Shown here: positions 1-9,064 of the stretch, in pieces | Numbering within the stretch: position 1 is the stretch's first letter | Layout of the letters: each line of letters starts with the position of its first letter | From: Actinomycetes bacterium | GTDB lineage: Bacteria > Actinomycetota > Actinomycetes > Actinomycetales > Microbacteriaceae | NCBI GenBank assembly: GCA_023386675.1 | Contig: JAEWJG010000341.1 | Span: forward strand, 1 to 17,525 | DNA: 17,525 bases | Reading direction: 5' to 3' | Program-made: the position numbers and the translations under genes | Notes under the pieces: model-generated | The model's database searches: none | What the model was told of the DNA's origin: nothing | The model's input: only the letters and a program-made list of their open reading frames with translations

Positions 1-1
1 G

Positions 2-670
2 GATGCGCGCCGTCGCCCCATCCGCGGCCTCCCGAACCGGCTCACGACCGGCTCCCGCGAAGAGCTCGCGGCCGTGTGGCGCGGGGCGTTCCTCGCCAGC
101 GGCTCGCTCACCGACCCCGGCCGCTCCGCGGCGCTGGAGGTCACCTGCCCGGGCAACGAGGCGGCCATGGCGCTCGTCGGCGCCGCCGGCCGCATCGGCA
201 TCGCGGCGAAGGCGCGCGAGGTGCGCGGCGTGCACCGTGTCGTCATCCGCGACGGCGAGGCGATCAGCGCGATGCTCGTCGCCATGGGTGCCGCGCAGAC
301 CGTCGCCAACTGGGAGGAGCTACGCCAGCGCCGCGAGGTGCGCGCCAACGCCAACCGCCTCGTCAACTTCGACGACGCCAACCTGCGCCGCTCCGCGCAG
401 GCCGCCGTCGCCGCCTGCGCGCGCGTCGAGCGCGCGCTCGAGATCCTCGGCCCCGACGTGCCGAAGCACCTGCAGTACGCAGGCGAACTGCGCCTCGCCC
501 ACCGCGACGCGAGCCTCGACGAGCTCGGCCACCACGCCGACCCGCCGATGACGAAGGACGCGGTCGCCGGCCGCATCCGTCGCCTCCTGGCGATGGCCGA
601 CAAGCGCGCCTCCGACCTGGGCATCCCCGGCACGGAGGCGAGCCTCCCGGCCGATCTGGACGAGGTGTAG
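2..670 (+). CDS. whiA: WhiA sporulation/cell-division regulator, C-terminal part
   Basis: The reading frame enters from the left edge, and 222 residues are visible up to the TAG stop. WhiA is a DNA-binding regulator of actinobacterial cell division and sporulation genes; it joins a LAGLIDADG-homing-endonuclease-like fold to a C-terminal helix-turn-helix domain. The visible part matches the family closely: WRGAFLASGSLTDPGRS, then LEVTCPG, then a run ending NANRLVNFDDANLRRS, and the helix-turn-helix region ending MTKDAVAGRIRRLLAMADKR near the C-terminus. Family members are about 320-330 residues, so roughly the first third lies outside the window. Other frames over this stretch are arginine/alanine-rich and look like shadows. 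WhiA beside gap-pgk-tpiA is usual actinobacterial order. No terminator is obvious in the 40 bases before the next gene, so read-through into the dismutase is possible. Confidence 0.95.
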   Translation, partial: DARRRPIRGLPNRLTTGSREELAAVWRGAFLASGSLTDPGRSAALEVTCPGNEAAMALVGAAGRIGIAAKAREVRGVHRVVIRDGEAISAMLVAMGAAQTVANWEELRQRREVRANANRLVNFDDANLRRSAQAAVAACARVERALEILGPDVPKHLQYAGELRLAHRDASLDELGHHADPPMTKDAVAGRIRRLLAMADKRASDLGIPGTEASLPADLDEV

Positions 671-710
671 TTTTCAAACGTCGAACCCCAACCACAAGTG
701 GAGATGAGTA

Positions 711-1337
711 ATGGCTGACTACACGCTGCCTGACCTGCCGTACGACTACTCGGCTCTCGAGCCGAACATCAGCGGCCGGATCATGGAGCTGCACCACGAC
801 AAGCACCACAAGACGTACGTGGACGGCGCCAACACCGCCATCGCGAAGCTCGCAGAGGCCCGCGACGCCGACGACCTGACCTACGTCAACAAGCTCCAGA
901 AGGACCTGGCGTTCAATCTCGCCGGCCACGTCAACCACACCGTGTTCTGGAACAACCTGTCCCCGGACGGCGGCGACAAGCCGGTCGGCGAGCTCGCGGC
1001 CGCGATCGACGAGTTCTTCGGGTCGTTCGACAAGTTCCGCGCCCACTTCACGGCGTCGGCGCTCGGCATCCAGGGCTCCGGCTGGTCGATCCTCGCGTGG
1101 GACTCGCTTGGGCAGAAGCTCATCATCGAGCAGCTGTACGACCACCAGGGCAACCTCGCCGCGGCGACCGTCCCGCTCCTCATGCTCGACATGTGGGAGC
1201 ACGCCTTCTACCTCGACTACGTCAACGTGAAGGCCGATTACGTCAAGGCGTTCTGGAACATCACCAACTGGGGCGATGTCAATGACCGCTTCCTCCGTGC
1301 GCGCGAGAAGACGGCGGGTCTGCTGCTACTGTCGTAA
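711..1337 (+). CDS. sodA: Superoxide dismutase, Mn/Fe family
   Basis: This is a complete 208-residue cytosolic dismutase converting superoxide to hydrogen peroxide and oxygen. The four metal ligands are visible: His28 (in LHHDKHH), His76 (in AGHVNHTVFW), Asp160 and His164 (in LDMWEHAFYLDY). Gly72 before the second ligand and Gln146 in YDHQGN resemble Mn-type enzymes, but actinobacterial members vary and metal choice is only inferred. ATG is preceded by GGAGATGAG at a good distance (around 701). The gene lies between whiA and gap, where many actinobacteria have other genes. It may be transcribed with whiA, as no promoter stands out in the short gap, and it ends in a strong hairpin that should separate it from gap. 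Confidence 0.96.
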   Translation: MADYTLPDLPYDYSALEPNISGRIMELHHDKHHKTYVDGANTAIAKLAEARDADDLTYVNKLQKDLAFNLAGHVNHTVFWNNLSPDGGDKPVGELAAAIDEFFGSFDKFRAHFTASALGIQGSGWSILAWDSLGQKLIIEQLYDHQGNLAAATVPLLMLDMWEHAFYLDYVNVKADYVKAFWNITNWGDVNDRFLRAREKTAGLLLLS

Positions 1338-1344
1338 GCAGGAT

Positions 1345-1375
1345 GGCGTCCCGGGAGGGAGCCTCCCGGGACGCC
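1345..1375 (+). terminator. Perfect hairpin after the dismutase gene
   Basis: A 14-bp perfect stem (arms 1345-1358 and 1362-1375, beginning GGCGTCCCGGG) closes on a 3-base loop, GAG. It starts 7 bases after the dismutase stop. No T-run follows, which is common for GC-rich actinobacterial terminators. Its position, strength and strand context support termination of the dismutase transcript. A processing or stabilising role is also possible. Confidence 0.8.
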
Positions 1376-1440
1376 GACGTCCGCAATTACCACCCACCAA
1401 AGCGCGCCGTGCGGCGCCCATCGAGTAACTGGAGACATCT

Positions 1441-2445
<1,005 letters not shown>

Positions 2446-2460
2446 CGACAGGGAACCGAC

Positions 2461-3665
<1,205 letters not shown>

Positions 3666-3678
<13 letters not shown>

Positions 3679-4469
3679 GCCCCTCGGTGCGGCGTGTGCC
3701 GCTCATCGCCGGCAACTGGAAGATGAACCTGGACCACCTCCAGGCGATCGCCTTCGTGCAGAAGCTGGCGTGGACGCTGAAGGACGCGAACCACGACTTC
3801 TCCGCGGTCGAGGTCGCGGTGTTCCCCCCGTTCACCGACCTGCGCAGCGTCCAGACTCTGATCTCCGCAGACAAGCTGCCCCTCGCCTTCGGCGGCCAGG
3901 ACGTCTCCGAGCACGAGTCGGGCGCCTACACCGGCGAGATCTCCGCTGCCTTCCTGGAGGCGCTGGAGACCCGCTACGTCATCATCGGTCACTCCGAGCG
4001 GCGCACGCTGCACGGCGAGACGGACGAGCAGGTGGCCGCGAAGGTGGCCGCATCCCTCAAGCACAACATCGCGCCGATCATCTGCGTCGGTGAGACGGCG
4101 GAGGACCTCGAGGTCCACGGCGCCAGCGCCGTGCCGGTGGCGCAGCTGCGCGCTGCGCTCTCCAAGGTCGATTCCGCCGCCGACATCGTGGTGGCCTACG
4201 AGCCGGTCTGGGCGATCGGATCCGGCCAGGCGGCGACGCCGGAACAGGCGGAGCAGGTGTGTGCCGCGCTGCGTGGCGTGATCGCCGAGGTGCTGGGCGA
4301 CGACGTGGCGGCCAAGACGCGCATCCTCTACGGCGGTTCCGTGAAGTCGGGCAACATCGCCGGCTTCATGCGCGAGCCCAATGTGGACGGCGCGCTGGTC
4401 GGCGGCGCGAGCCTCGACGTGAACGAGTTCGCCGCGATCGTGCGGTATCAGAAGCACGTCGGTCTCTGA
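3666..4469 (+). CDS. tpiA: Triosephosphate isomerase
   Basis: A complete 267-residue TIM-barrel enzyme interconverting dihydroxyacetone phosphate and glyceraldehyde-3-phosphate. Catalytic residues are present: Lys19 in AGNWKMN, His109 in IIGHSERR, and Glu179 in VAYEPVWAIG. Phosphate-binding loops YGGSVKSGN and GALVGGASL lie near the C-terminus. I chose ATG at 3666 because GGAGG (3654-3658) sits 7 bases before it; an in-frame GTG at 3675 would give a four-base stop/start overlap with pgk but is 16 bases from that site. Much longer in-frame extension upstream is pgk read in another frame. With gap and pgk it forms the lower glycolysis block. Confidence 0.97.
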
Positions 4470-4482
4470 GCGGCCCTCGCGT

Positions 4483-4488
4483 TATACT
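4483..4488 (+). promoter_or_regulatory. Possible -10 box before secG
   Basis: TATACT lies 14 bases after the tpiA stop and 53 bases before the secG start. It is a close match to the housekeeping -10 consensus (TANNNT in actinobacteria). No good -35 hexamer is visible 16-18 bases upstream (CGGTCT is the nearest). It would allow secG and rbpA to be expressed apart from the glycolytic genes. Tentative. Confidence 0.4.
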
Positions 4489-4540
4489 GGTCGTTGGTGT
4501 TTCCCCGGGCTCAGTCCGGTCGCTTCCCGAAAGGTTCCGT

Positions 4541-4786
4541 GTGCTCATTCTCCAGGTCGTCCTGCAGGTGCTGCTGGGCATCACCAGCCTCCTGCTGACG
4601 CTGCTCATCCTCCTGCACAAGGGCCGCGGCGGTGGCCTCTCCGACATGTTCGGCGGCGGCGTCACCTCCAACCTCGGCGCCTCGGGTGTCGCGGAGCGCA
4701 ACCTCAACCGCATCACGGTCATCCTCGGGCTCATCTGGATCACCTGCATCGTCGTCCTGGGCCTGATCACCAAGTTCAGCGCGTAG
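4541..4786 (+). CDS. secG: Protein-export translocase subunit SecG
   Basis: A small 81-residue membrane protein of the SecYEG translocon. Two hydrophobic segments are clear, about residues 2-22 (starting LILQVVLQVLLG) and about 56-77 (ITVILGLIWITCIVVLGLI). They are joined by the conserved cytoplasmic loop HKGRGGGLSDMFGGG and the following NLGASGVAERNLNR. The start is GTG, preceded by AAAGG (4530-4534). The position after tpiA is the usual actinobacterial arrangement. The same frame runs open a long way upstream through tpiA, but that part is arginine-rich shadow and the SD and family length support GTG at 4541. Confidence 0.95.
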   Translation: MLILQVVLQVLLGITSLLLTLLILLHKGRGGGLSDMFGGGVTSNLGASGVAERNLNRITVILGLIWITCIVVLGLITKFSA

Positions 4787-4808
4787 CGCTGGGAAGAGGG
4801 GAAACACT

Positions 4809-5174
4809 ATGGCTTCCGGAGGAAGTGCAATCCGCGGTTCGCGCGTCGGCGCGGGCCCCATGGGGGAGCAGGACCGCGGTTTCCACGCGGAGCGCATCGC
4901 CATCTCGTACTGGGACGCGCTCGGCAACGAGACCGTCCGCTACTTCGCCGCGAACCTCCCCGAGGAGGAGATCCCCGACGTCATCGACTCGCCGTCGACC
5001 GGTCTGCCGGCCGGCCGCGACAAGGAGAACCCGCCGTCGGTGGCCAAGACCGAGCCGTACAAGACGCACCTCGCGTACGTGAAGGAGCGCCGCAGCGAAG
5101 AGGAGGCCGAGCAGCTGCTCGAGGACGCCCTCAACCAGCTGCGCGCGCGCCGGGGTCGCCCGACCACGAACTGA
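4809..5174 (+). CDS. rbpA: RNA polymerase-binding protein RbpA
   Basis: A 121-residue protein of the actinobacterial RbpA family. RbpA binds RNA polymerase and group 1/2 sigma factors and stabilises open complexes. Family features: the N-terminal IRGSRVG (residues 8-14), a central acidic core with EEEIPDVIDSPSTG, and a C-terminal sigma-interaction helix region (about 83-117) containing THLAYVKERRSEEEAEQLLE and a basic tail. The protein has no cysteine at all, so the zinc site described for Streptomyces RbpA is absent, as in mycobacterial RbpA. ATG is preceded by AGAGGGG (4795-4801), seven bases away. It starts 22 bases after secG, so the pair is likely one transcript, ending at the hairpin 5191-5219. 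Confidence 0.9.
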   Translation: MASGGSAIRGSRVGAGPMGEQDRGFHAERIAISYWDALGNETVRYFAANLPEEEIPDVIDSPSTGLPAGRDKENPPSVAKTEPYKTHLAYVKERRSEEEAEQLLEDALNQLRARRGRPTTN

Positions 5175-5190
5175 CGAGACTCTCGTACGG

Positions 5191-5219
5191 AGGCCGTTCA
5201 CCCCATGGGTGGACGGCCT
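5191..5219 (+). terminator. Terminator of the secG-rbpA transcript
   Basis: A 13-bp stem with one G-T pair (arms 5191-5203 and 5207-5219, starting AGGCCGT) and a 3-base loop, CAT. It begins 17 bases after the rbpA stop, and TCGTCGT follows. Stem strength and placement make a rho-independent terminator likely. Confidence 0.8.
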
Positions 5220-5237
5220 TCGTCGTGCGGCTAGACT
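5210..5237 (+). promoter_or_regulatory. Possible promoter of the 143-residue protein gene
   Basis: TGGACG (5210-5215) and TAGACT (5232-5237) are separated by 16 bases. TAGACT fits the actinobacterial TANNNT -10; the -35 matches TTGACA at four of six positions. The -35 lies inside the right arm of the preceding terminator. Transcription would start about 30 bases before the ATG at 5276. Confidence 0.4.
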
Positions 5238-5275
5238 GCGTGCCAGACCACCGTGCCAGGGTGAGGAGGCGGCGG

Positions 5276-5707
5276 ATGCGCGGGCCGCATGACGACCGGG
5301 CGGGAATTCCCCGCGCCCTCGGCGACGAGGTCGCCCGGGCCGGTCTGGTCGCGCTGCTGGAGGAGGCGGTGGGCTGCGCCGAGGATGCGGAGCTGCTGCT
5401 CACGCGCTACGAGGACGGCGCCCCGCTCGTCGCCGTGGACGCCCGGCGGAGCCTACGGCTCCGCGTGCGGTTCGCCGAACTCCAGCGCTGGGTCGACGAG
5501 TTGGACCTGGCCGGACGCGATGCAGAAGTGCGGGACGAGACGTCGCGGCTGCTCGCGTTCTACCTGCATCTGCTGACGCACGCGTTCGACCGCGGCGTCT
5601 CCACCGCCGGCCGCGACAGACTCGCCATCCGCAGCCGCGGCCCGCTCACCGGAGCGCCCTGCACGCGGCTCGCCATGCTCCGCGAGCGCGTCCGCGCCTC
5701 CACGTGA
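5276..5707 (+). CDS. Protein of unknown function, 143 residues
   Basis: I do not recognise this protein. The start is ATG with a strong AGGAGG (5264-5269) six bases upstream, its own candidate promoter, and a terminator after it, so it looks like a real single-gene unit. The same frame is open upstream to 5225, but the ribosome site decides for 5276. The product is soluble-looking, with no membrane segment or signal peptide, and mostly helical by composition. It is rich in Leu, Ala, Arg, Asp and Glu; for example ARAGLVALLEEAVGCAEDAE (about 20-39) and a central run LRVRFAELQRWVDELDLAG. Near the end LLAFYLHLLTHAFDRG is the most hydrophobic stretch. Two cysteines are visible. I see no nucleotide-binding, metal or helix-turn-helix motif that would name it. 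Confidence 0.75.
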   Translation: MRGPHDDRAGIPRALGDEVARAGLVALLEEAVGCAEDAELLLTRYEDGAPLVAVDARRSLRLRVRFAELQRWVDELDLAGRDAEVRDETSRLLAFYLHLLTHAFDRGVSTAGRDRLAIRSRGPLTGAPCTRLAMLRERVRAST

Positions 5708-5723
5708 CGAATCCCGTGAACGC

Positions 5724-5759
5724 CGAAGGCCCCGCAGACCGGAGTCGACGGGGCCTTCG
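5724..5759. terminator. Bidirectional terminator between converging units
   Basis: An 11-bp perfect stem (5724-5734 CGAAGGCCCCG with 5749-5759) encloses 14 bases, which can form a further short GAC/GTC stem (5737-5739 with 5744-5746). It lies 16 bases after the 143-residue protein's stop and 9 bases beyond the pgl stop on the other strand, so it can end both transcripts. Confidence 0.8.
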
Positions 5760-5768
5760 TGGCGCGGG

Positions 5769-6539
5769 TCAGTAGCTCGGCGCGATCAGCTGCTCGGGCA
5801 CATCCACCGCGGCGTCCTTGTCCACGAAGAACACGGTGCGCTTGCGGCCCTTGGCGCCCGCGACCGGCACCTCGGTGTAGCTCGCACCAGCGAGGGCGAG
5901 GCCGAGGGCGCTCGCCTTGTCGCTACCGGCGAGCACCAGCCAGATGCGGTCGGAGGAGTTGATCACCGGACGGGTGAGGCTCAGCCGCTGCGGCGGCGGC
6001 TTCGGCGAATCGCGCTCGGCGATCACCGAGGCCTTGTCCTCGCGGATGCCCGCGCGATCCGGGAACAGCGACGCGATGTGGCCGTCCGGGCCGACGCCGA
6101 GGAAGGTGATGTCGAACTTCGGCACCGGCCATCCCTCGTGCCCGAACGCCTCGAGCTCTGCCGCGTACACGCGCGCCGCCTCGTCGATGTCCGGGATCTC
6201 GTCGGACGCGGGGAACGGGTGGACGTTCTCCGGCGGCACGGCGATGTGGTCCAGCAGGGCCTCGCGTGCCTGGCGCTCGTTCCGGTCGGGGTCGTCCCGC
6301 GGCACGAACCGCTCGTCACCCCACCAGAAGTGCACCTTCGACCAGTCGATGGTGTCACGAGCGGGGGAGGCGTTGACCGCCTCCAGCACCGCGATGCCCA
6401 TCGTCCCCCCGGTCAGCGCGATGTTCGCGCGCCCGAGGTCGTCGAGGATGTCGATCGTCTTGGTGAGGAAGCGCGCGGCCACCGACGCGGCCAGAGCCTC
6501 CTTGTCCGGGTGAACGAGCACCCGCCGTTCGTTCGTCAT
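5769..6539 (-). CDS. pgl: 6-phosphogluconolactonase
   Basis: A 256-residue enzyme of the DevB/NagB-like family that hydrolyses 6-phosphogluconolactone to 6-phosphogluconate, the second step of the oxidative pentose phosphate branch. Family motifs: ALTGGT (residues 41-46), WWGDERFVP (72-80), NVHPFPASDE (about 105-114) and LGVGPDGHIASLFP (147-160, with the likely catalytic His154). A late VLAGSDKASAL is also typical. ATG at 6539 overlaps the opcA stop by four bases (ATGA), so translation is coupled. It is the last gene of the operon, ending just before a shared hairpin. Length is close to other actinobacterial members. Confidence 0.96.
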   Translation of the reverse strand: MTNERRVLVHPDKEALAASVAARFLTKTIDILDDLGRANIALTGGTMGIAVLEAVNASPARDTIDWSKVHFWWGDERFVPRDDPDRNERQAREALLDHIAVPPENVHPFPASDEIPDIDEAARVYAAELEAFGHEGWPVPKFDITFLGVGPDGHIASLFPDRAGIREDKASVIAERDSPKPPPQRLSLTRPVINSSDRIWLVLAGSDKASALGLALAGASYTEVPVAGAKGRKRTVFFVDKDAAVDVPEQLIAPSY

Positions 6540-7501
6540 GCCCTGGCGCCTGCTCCTTCGTCAGAGGTCTCCAGCAGTTCGAGACCCTTCGTGATCACCT
6601 CGCCGTAGAGGTCGTCCGGGTCCAGCCTACGCAACTCCTCGGCCAGGCAGTCGCGCAGGTTGCGGCGCGGCAGGGCGAGGTCGTGCGTGGGCTGTCCGGG
6701 CTGCGACAGGCGGGCGACGTTCGGGATCTCGCGCTCCAGCTCGATGACGCCGGAGTCGCGCACCATCTTCACGCCGTGGATGCCGCCGGAGCCGATCTTG
6801 CGCGAGGCGAGGTCGTACTGCACAGGCACCTGCAGCTGCAGTCGCAGCCATCCGGCGAGGAGGAGAGTGGAGGGCGAGTCCGCGGCGCCGGCCACCTCGA
6901 CGGAGGTGATCGGCTCGTACGGAGGCTGGTCGAGCACGGCTGCGAGCTGGGCGCGCCACAGGGTGAGGCGCGTCCACGCGAAGTCCGTGTCGCCCGGCGC
7001 GTACGTCTTGCCGAGGTGGAACAGGAAGTCCTGCGGGTTCGGCTGCGCGGAGGCGTCGGTGATGCGGCGGGTCGCGATGCGACCGAGCGGGGAGTGCGAC
7101 GCCTTCTCGGGCGCGATCCCCGGCCACCAGACCACGACCGGCGCGTCGGGGAGGAGCAGGCCGGTGACCAGTCCCTCCTCGTCGCTCGCGGTCTCGCCGT
7201 AGGCGCGGAGCACGATGACCTCGCTGGCCCCGGCGTCGCCGCCGACGCGGATCTGCGCGTCGAGTCGTGCTTCGCCCTTCTTGCGCTCGTCGTCCTCCTC
7301 GGTCGAGACCACGATGACGCGCATCGGGTGCTCGCGGGAGGCGTCGTTGGCGGCCTCGATGGCCTCCTCCTCCTGCCCGAGGTGGGTGGCGATGATCAGG
7401 GTGAGCACGCGGCCGAGAGCGACAGCGCCGCCCTCCTCGCGGATCTTGACCAGGGCCTTCGAGATGTTGCTGACGCTCGTCGCGGGAAGGTCGACGATCA
7501 T
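6536..7501 (-). CDS. opcA: Glucose-6-phosphate dehydrogenase assembly protein OpcA
   Basis: A 321-residue protein matching the OpcA family of actinobacteria and cyanobacteria, which is needed for full activity or assembly of glucose-6-phosphate dehydrogenase. The N-terminus MIVDLPATSVSNISKAL, the central LPDAPVVVWWPG and GRIATRRITDAS, and ITSVEVAGAADSPSTLLLAGW are the recognisable stretches. There is no membrane segment. The start ATG at 7501 overlaps the zwf stop by four bases (ATGA) and the end overlaps pgl likewise. This zwf-opcA-pgl order is standard in actinobacteria. The frame is open far upstream through zwf, but that part is low-complexity shadow. Confidence 0.95.
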   Translation of the reverse strand: MIVDLPATSVSNISKALVKIREEGGAVALGRVLTLIIATHLGQEEEAIEAANDASREHPMRVIVVSTEEDDERKKGEARLDAQIRVGGDAGASEVIVLRAYGETASDEEGLVTGLLLPDAPVVVWWPGIAPEKASHSPLGRIATRRITDASAQPNPQDFLFHLGKTYAPGDTDFAWTRLTLWRAQLAAVLDQPPYEPITSVEVAGAADSPSTLLLAGWLRLQLQVPVQYDLASRKIGSGGIHGVKMVRDSGVIELEREIPNVARLSQPGQPTHDLALPRRNLRDCLAEELRRLDPDDLYGEVITKGLELLETSDEGAGARA

Positions 7502-9039
7502 GGACGCCTCCAAACGCGGCCGTCGCGCTCCAGGAGCTCGTCGGCCGACTTCGGGCCCCAGGTTCCGGGGCGGTACTGCTCGGGTTGGCCCTGCGTGGCC
7601 CAGAACTCCTCGATCGGGTCGAGGATCTTCCAGGACAGCTCGACCTCCTCGTGGCGGGGGAACAGCGGCGGGTCGCCGAGCAGCACATCCAGGATGAGCC
7701 GTTCGTACGCCTCCGGGCTCGCCTCGGTGAAGGCGTGGCCGTAGCCGAAGTCCATGCTCACGTCGCGCACCTGCATGCCGGCGCCGGGGACCTTCGAGCC
7801 GAAGCGGATGGTCACACCCTCGTCGGGCTGCACGCGGATGACGAGCGCGTTCTGGCCGAGCGCGCTGGTCTGCGACTCCGCGAAGAGCTGCTGCGGCGCG
7901 CGCTTGAACACGACCGCGATCTCGGTGACCCGACGGCCCAGGCGCTTGCCCGCGCGCAGGTAGAACGGGACGCCCGCCCAGCGTCGGGTGCCGATGTCCA
8001 GCTTGATCGCCGCGTACGTCTCCGTCGTGGAGTGCGGGTTCATCCCGTCCTCCTCGAGGAAGCCGACGACCTTCTCGCCGCCCTGCCAGCCGCTGCCGTA
8101 CTGGCCGCGCGCCGTCGACGTCGAGAGGTCCTTCGGCAGCCGGACGGCGGCGAGCACCTTCTCCTTCTCTGCGCGGAGGTCCGCGGCGTTGAACGAGATG
8201 GGCTCCTCCATCGCGGTGAGCGCGAGCAGCTGGAGCAGGTGGTTCTGGATGACGTCGCGTGCCGCGCCGATGCCGTCGTAGTACCCGGCCCGGCCGCCCA
8301 CGCCGATGTCCTCGGCCATGGTGATCTGGACGTGGTCGACGTAGTTGGCGTTCCAGATCGGCTCGTACAGCTCGTTCGCGAAGCGCAGCGCCAGGATGTT
8401 CTGGACCGTCTCCTTGCCGAGGTAGTGGTCGATGCGGAACACCGAGTCGGGCGGGAACACCGTCTCGACGACGGCGTTCAGCTCGCGGGCGGACTGCAGG
8501 TCGTGGCCGAACGGCTTCTCGATGACGACGCGCCGCCAGCCCTCGCCGGACTGGTCGGCGAGGCCGGATCGCTTCAGCTGCTCGGTGACGATCGGGAAGG
8601 CCTTCGGCGGGATGGACAGGTAGAACGCGTGGTTGCCCATGGTTCCGCGCTCGGCGTCCAGCTGCTCGACGGTGTCCTTGAGACGCTTGAACGCGTCGTC
8701 GTCGTCGAACTCTCCCGGCACGAAGCGGATGCCCTGCGCGAGCTGCTGCCATACGTCGTCGTCGAACGGCGTGCGTGCGTACTGCTTGACCGCGTCGTAG
8801 ACGACCTTCTCGAAGTCCTGGTCCTCCCAGTCGCGCCGGGCGAACCCGACGAGGGAGAACCCGGGCGGCAGCAGGCCGCGGTTCGCGAGGTCGTACACCG
8901 CGGGCATCAGCTTCTTGCGCGACAGGTCACCCGTCACTCCGAAGATGATGAGGCTGCTGGGCCCCGCGATGCGATTCAGTCGGCGGTCGGAGGGCAACCG
9001 CAGCGGGTTGAACTCCGGGGTGATCTCCACCGGTGACAA
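7498..9039 (-). CDS. zwf: Glucose-6-phosphate dehydrogenase
   Basis: A 513-residue NAD(P)-dependent enzyme, the first step of the oxidative pentose phosphate pathway and a main NADPH source. The nucleotide motif is IFGVTGDLSRKKLMPAVYDL (around residue 34), followed by VIEKPFGHDL with Lys175. The substrate loop is RIDHYLGKE with His205 and Lys209. The catalytic His267 lies in VIQNHLLQ, by comparison with the Leuconostoc mesenteroides enzyme. I chose TTG at 9039 because TAAAGGAGA (minus strand, 9056-9048) sits 8 bases before it and the protein then begins SPVEITPEFNPLR, as in relatives. An upstream ATG at 9096 would overlap pgi and adds an unrelated 19 residues. A GTG at 9030 has no ribosome site. 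Confidence 0.95.
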   Translation of the reverse strand: MSPVEITPEFNPLRLPSDRRLNRIAGPSSLIIFGVTGDLSRKKLMPAVYDLANRGLLPPGFSLVGFARRDWEDQDFEKVVYDAVKQYARTPFDDDVWQQLAQGIRFVPGEFDDDDAFKRLKDTVEQLDAERGTMGNHAFYLSIPPKAFPIVTEQLKRSGLADQSGEGWRRVVIEKPFGHDLQSARELNAVVETVFPPDSVFRIDHYLGKETVQNILALRFANELYEPIWNANYVDHVQITMAEDIGVGGRAGYYDGIGAARDVIQNHLLQLLALTAMEEPISFNAADLRAEKEKVLAAVRLPKDLSTSTARGQYGSGWQGGEKVVGFLEEDGMNPHSTTETYAAIKLDIGTRRWAGVPFYLRAGKRLGRRVTEIAVVFKRAPQQLFAESQTSALGQNALVIRVQPDEGVTIRFGSKVPGAGMQVRDVSMDFGYGHAFTEASPEAYERLILDVLLGDPPLFPRHEEVELSWKILDPIEEFWATQGQPEQYRPGTWGPKSADELLERDGRVWRRP

Positions 9040-9047
9040 GTGTCTGA

Positions 9048-9056
9048 TCTCCTTTA
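9048..9056 (-). promoter_or_regulatory. Ribosome binding site that decides the zwf start
   Basis: TAAAGGAGA on the minus strand lies 8 bases before TTG at 9039 and within the 25-base gap after the pgi stop. It is the only good Shine-Dalgarno match near the possible zwf starts. Confidence 0.7.
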
Positions 9057-9064
9057 TCGAGGGC

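Noticed and set aside
7585..9036. 483-codon open frame on the + strand opposite zwf
   Set aside because: Antisense shadow of zwf with repetitive Leu/Val/Asp/Arg composition; the minus-strand frame has all G6PDH motifs.
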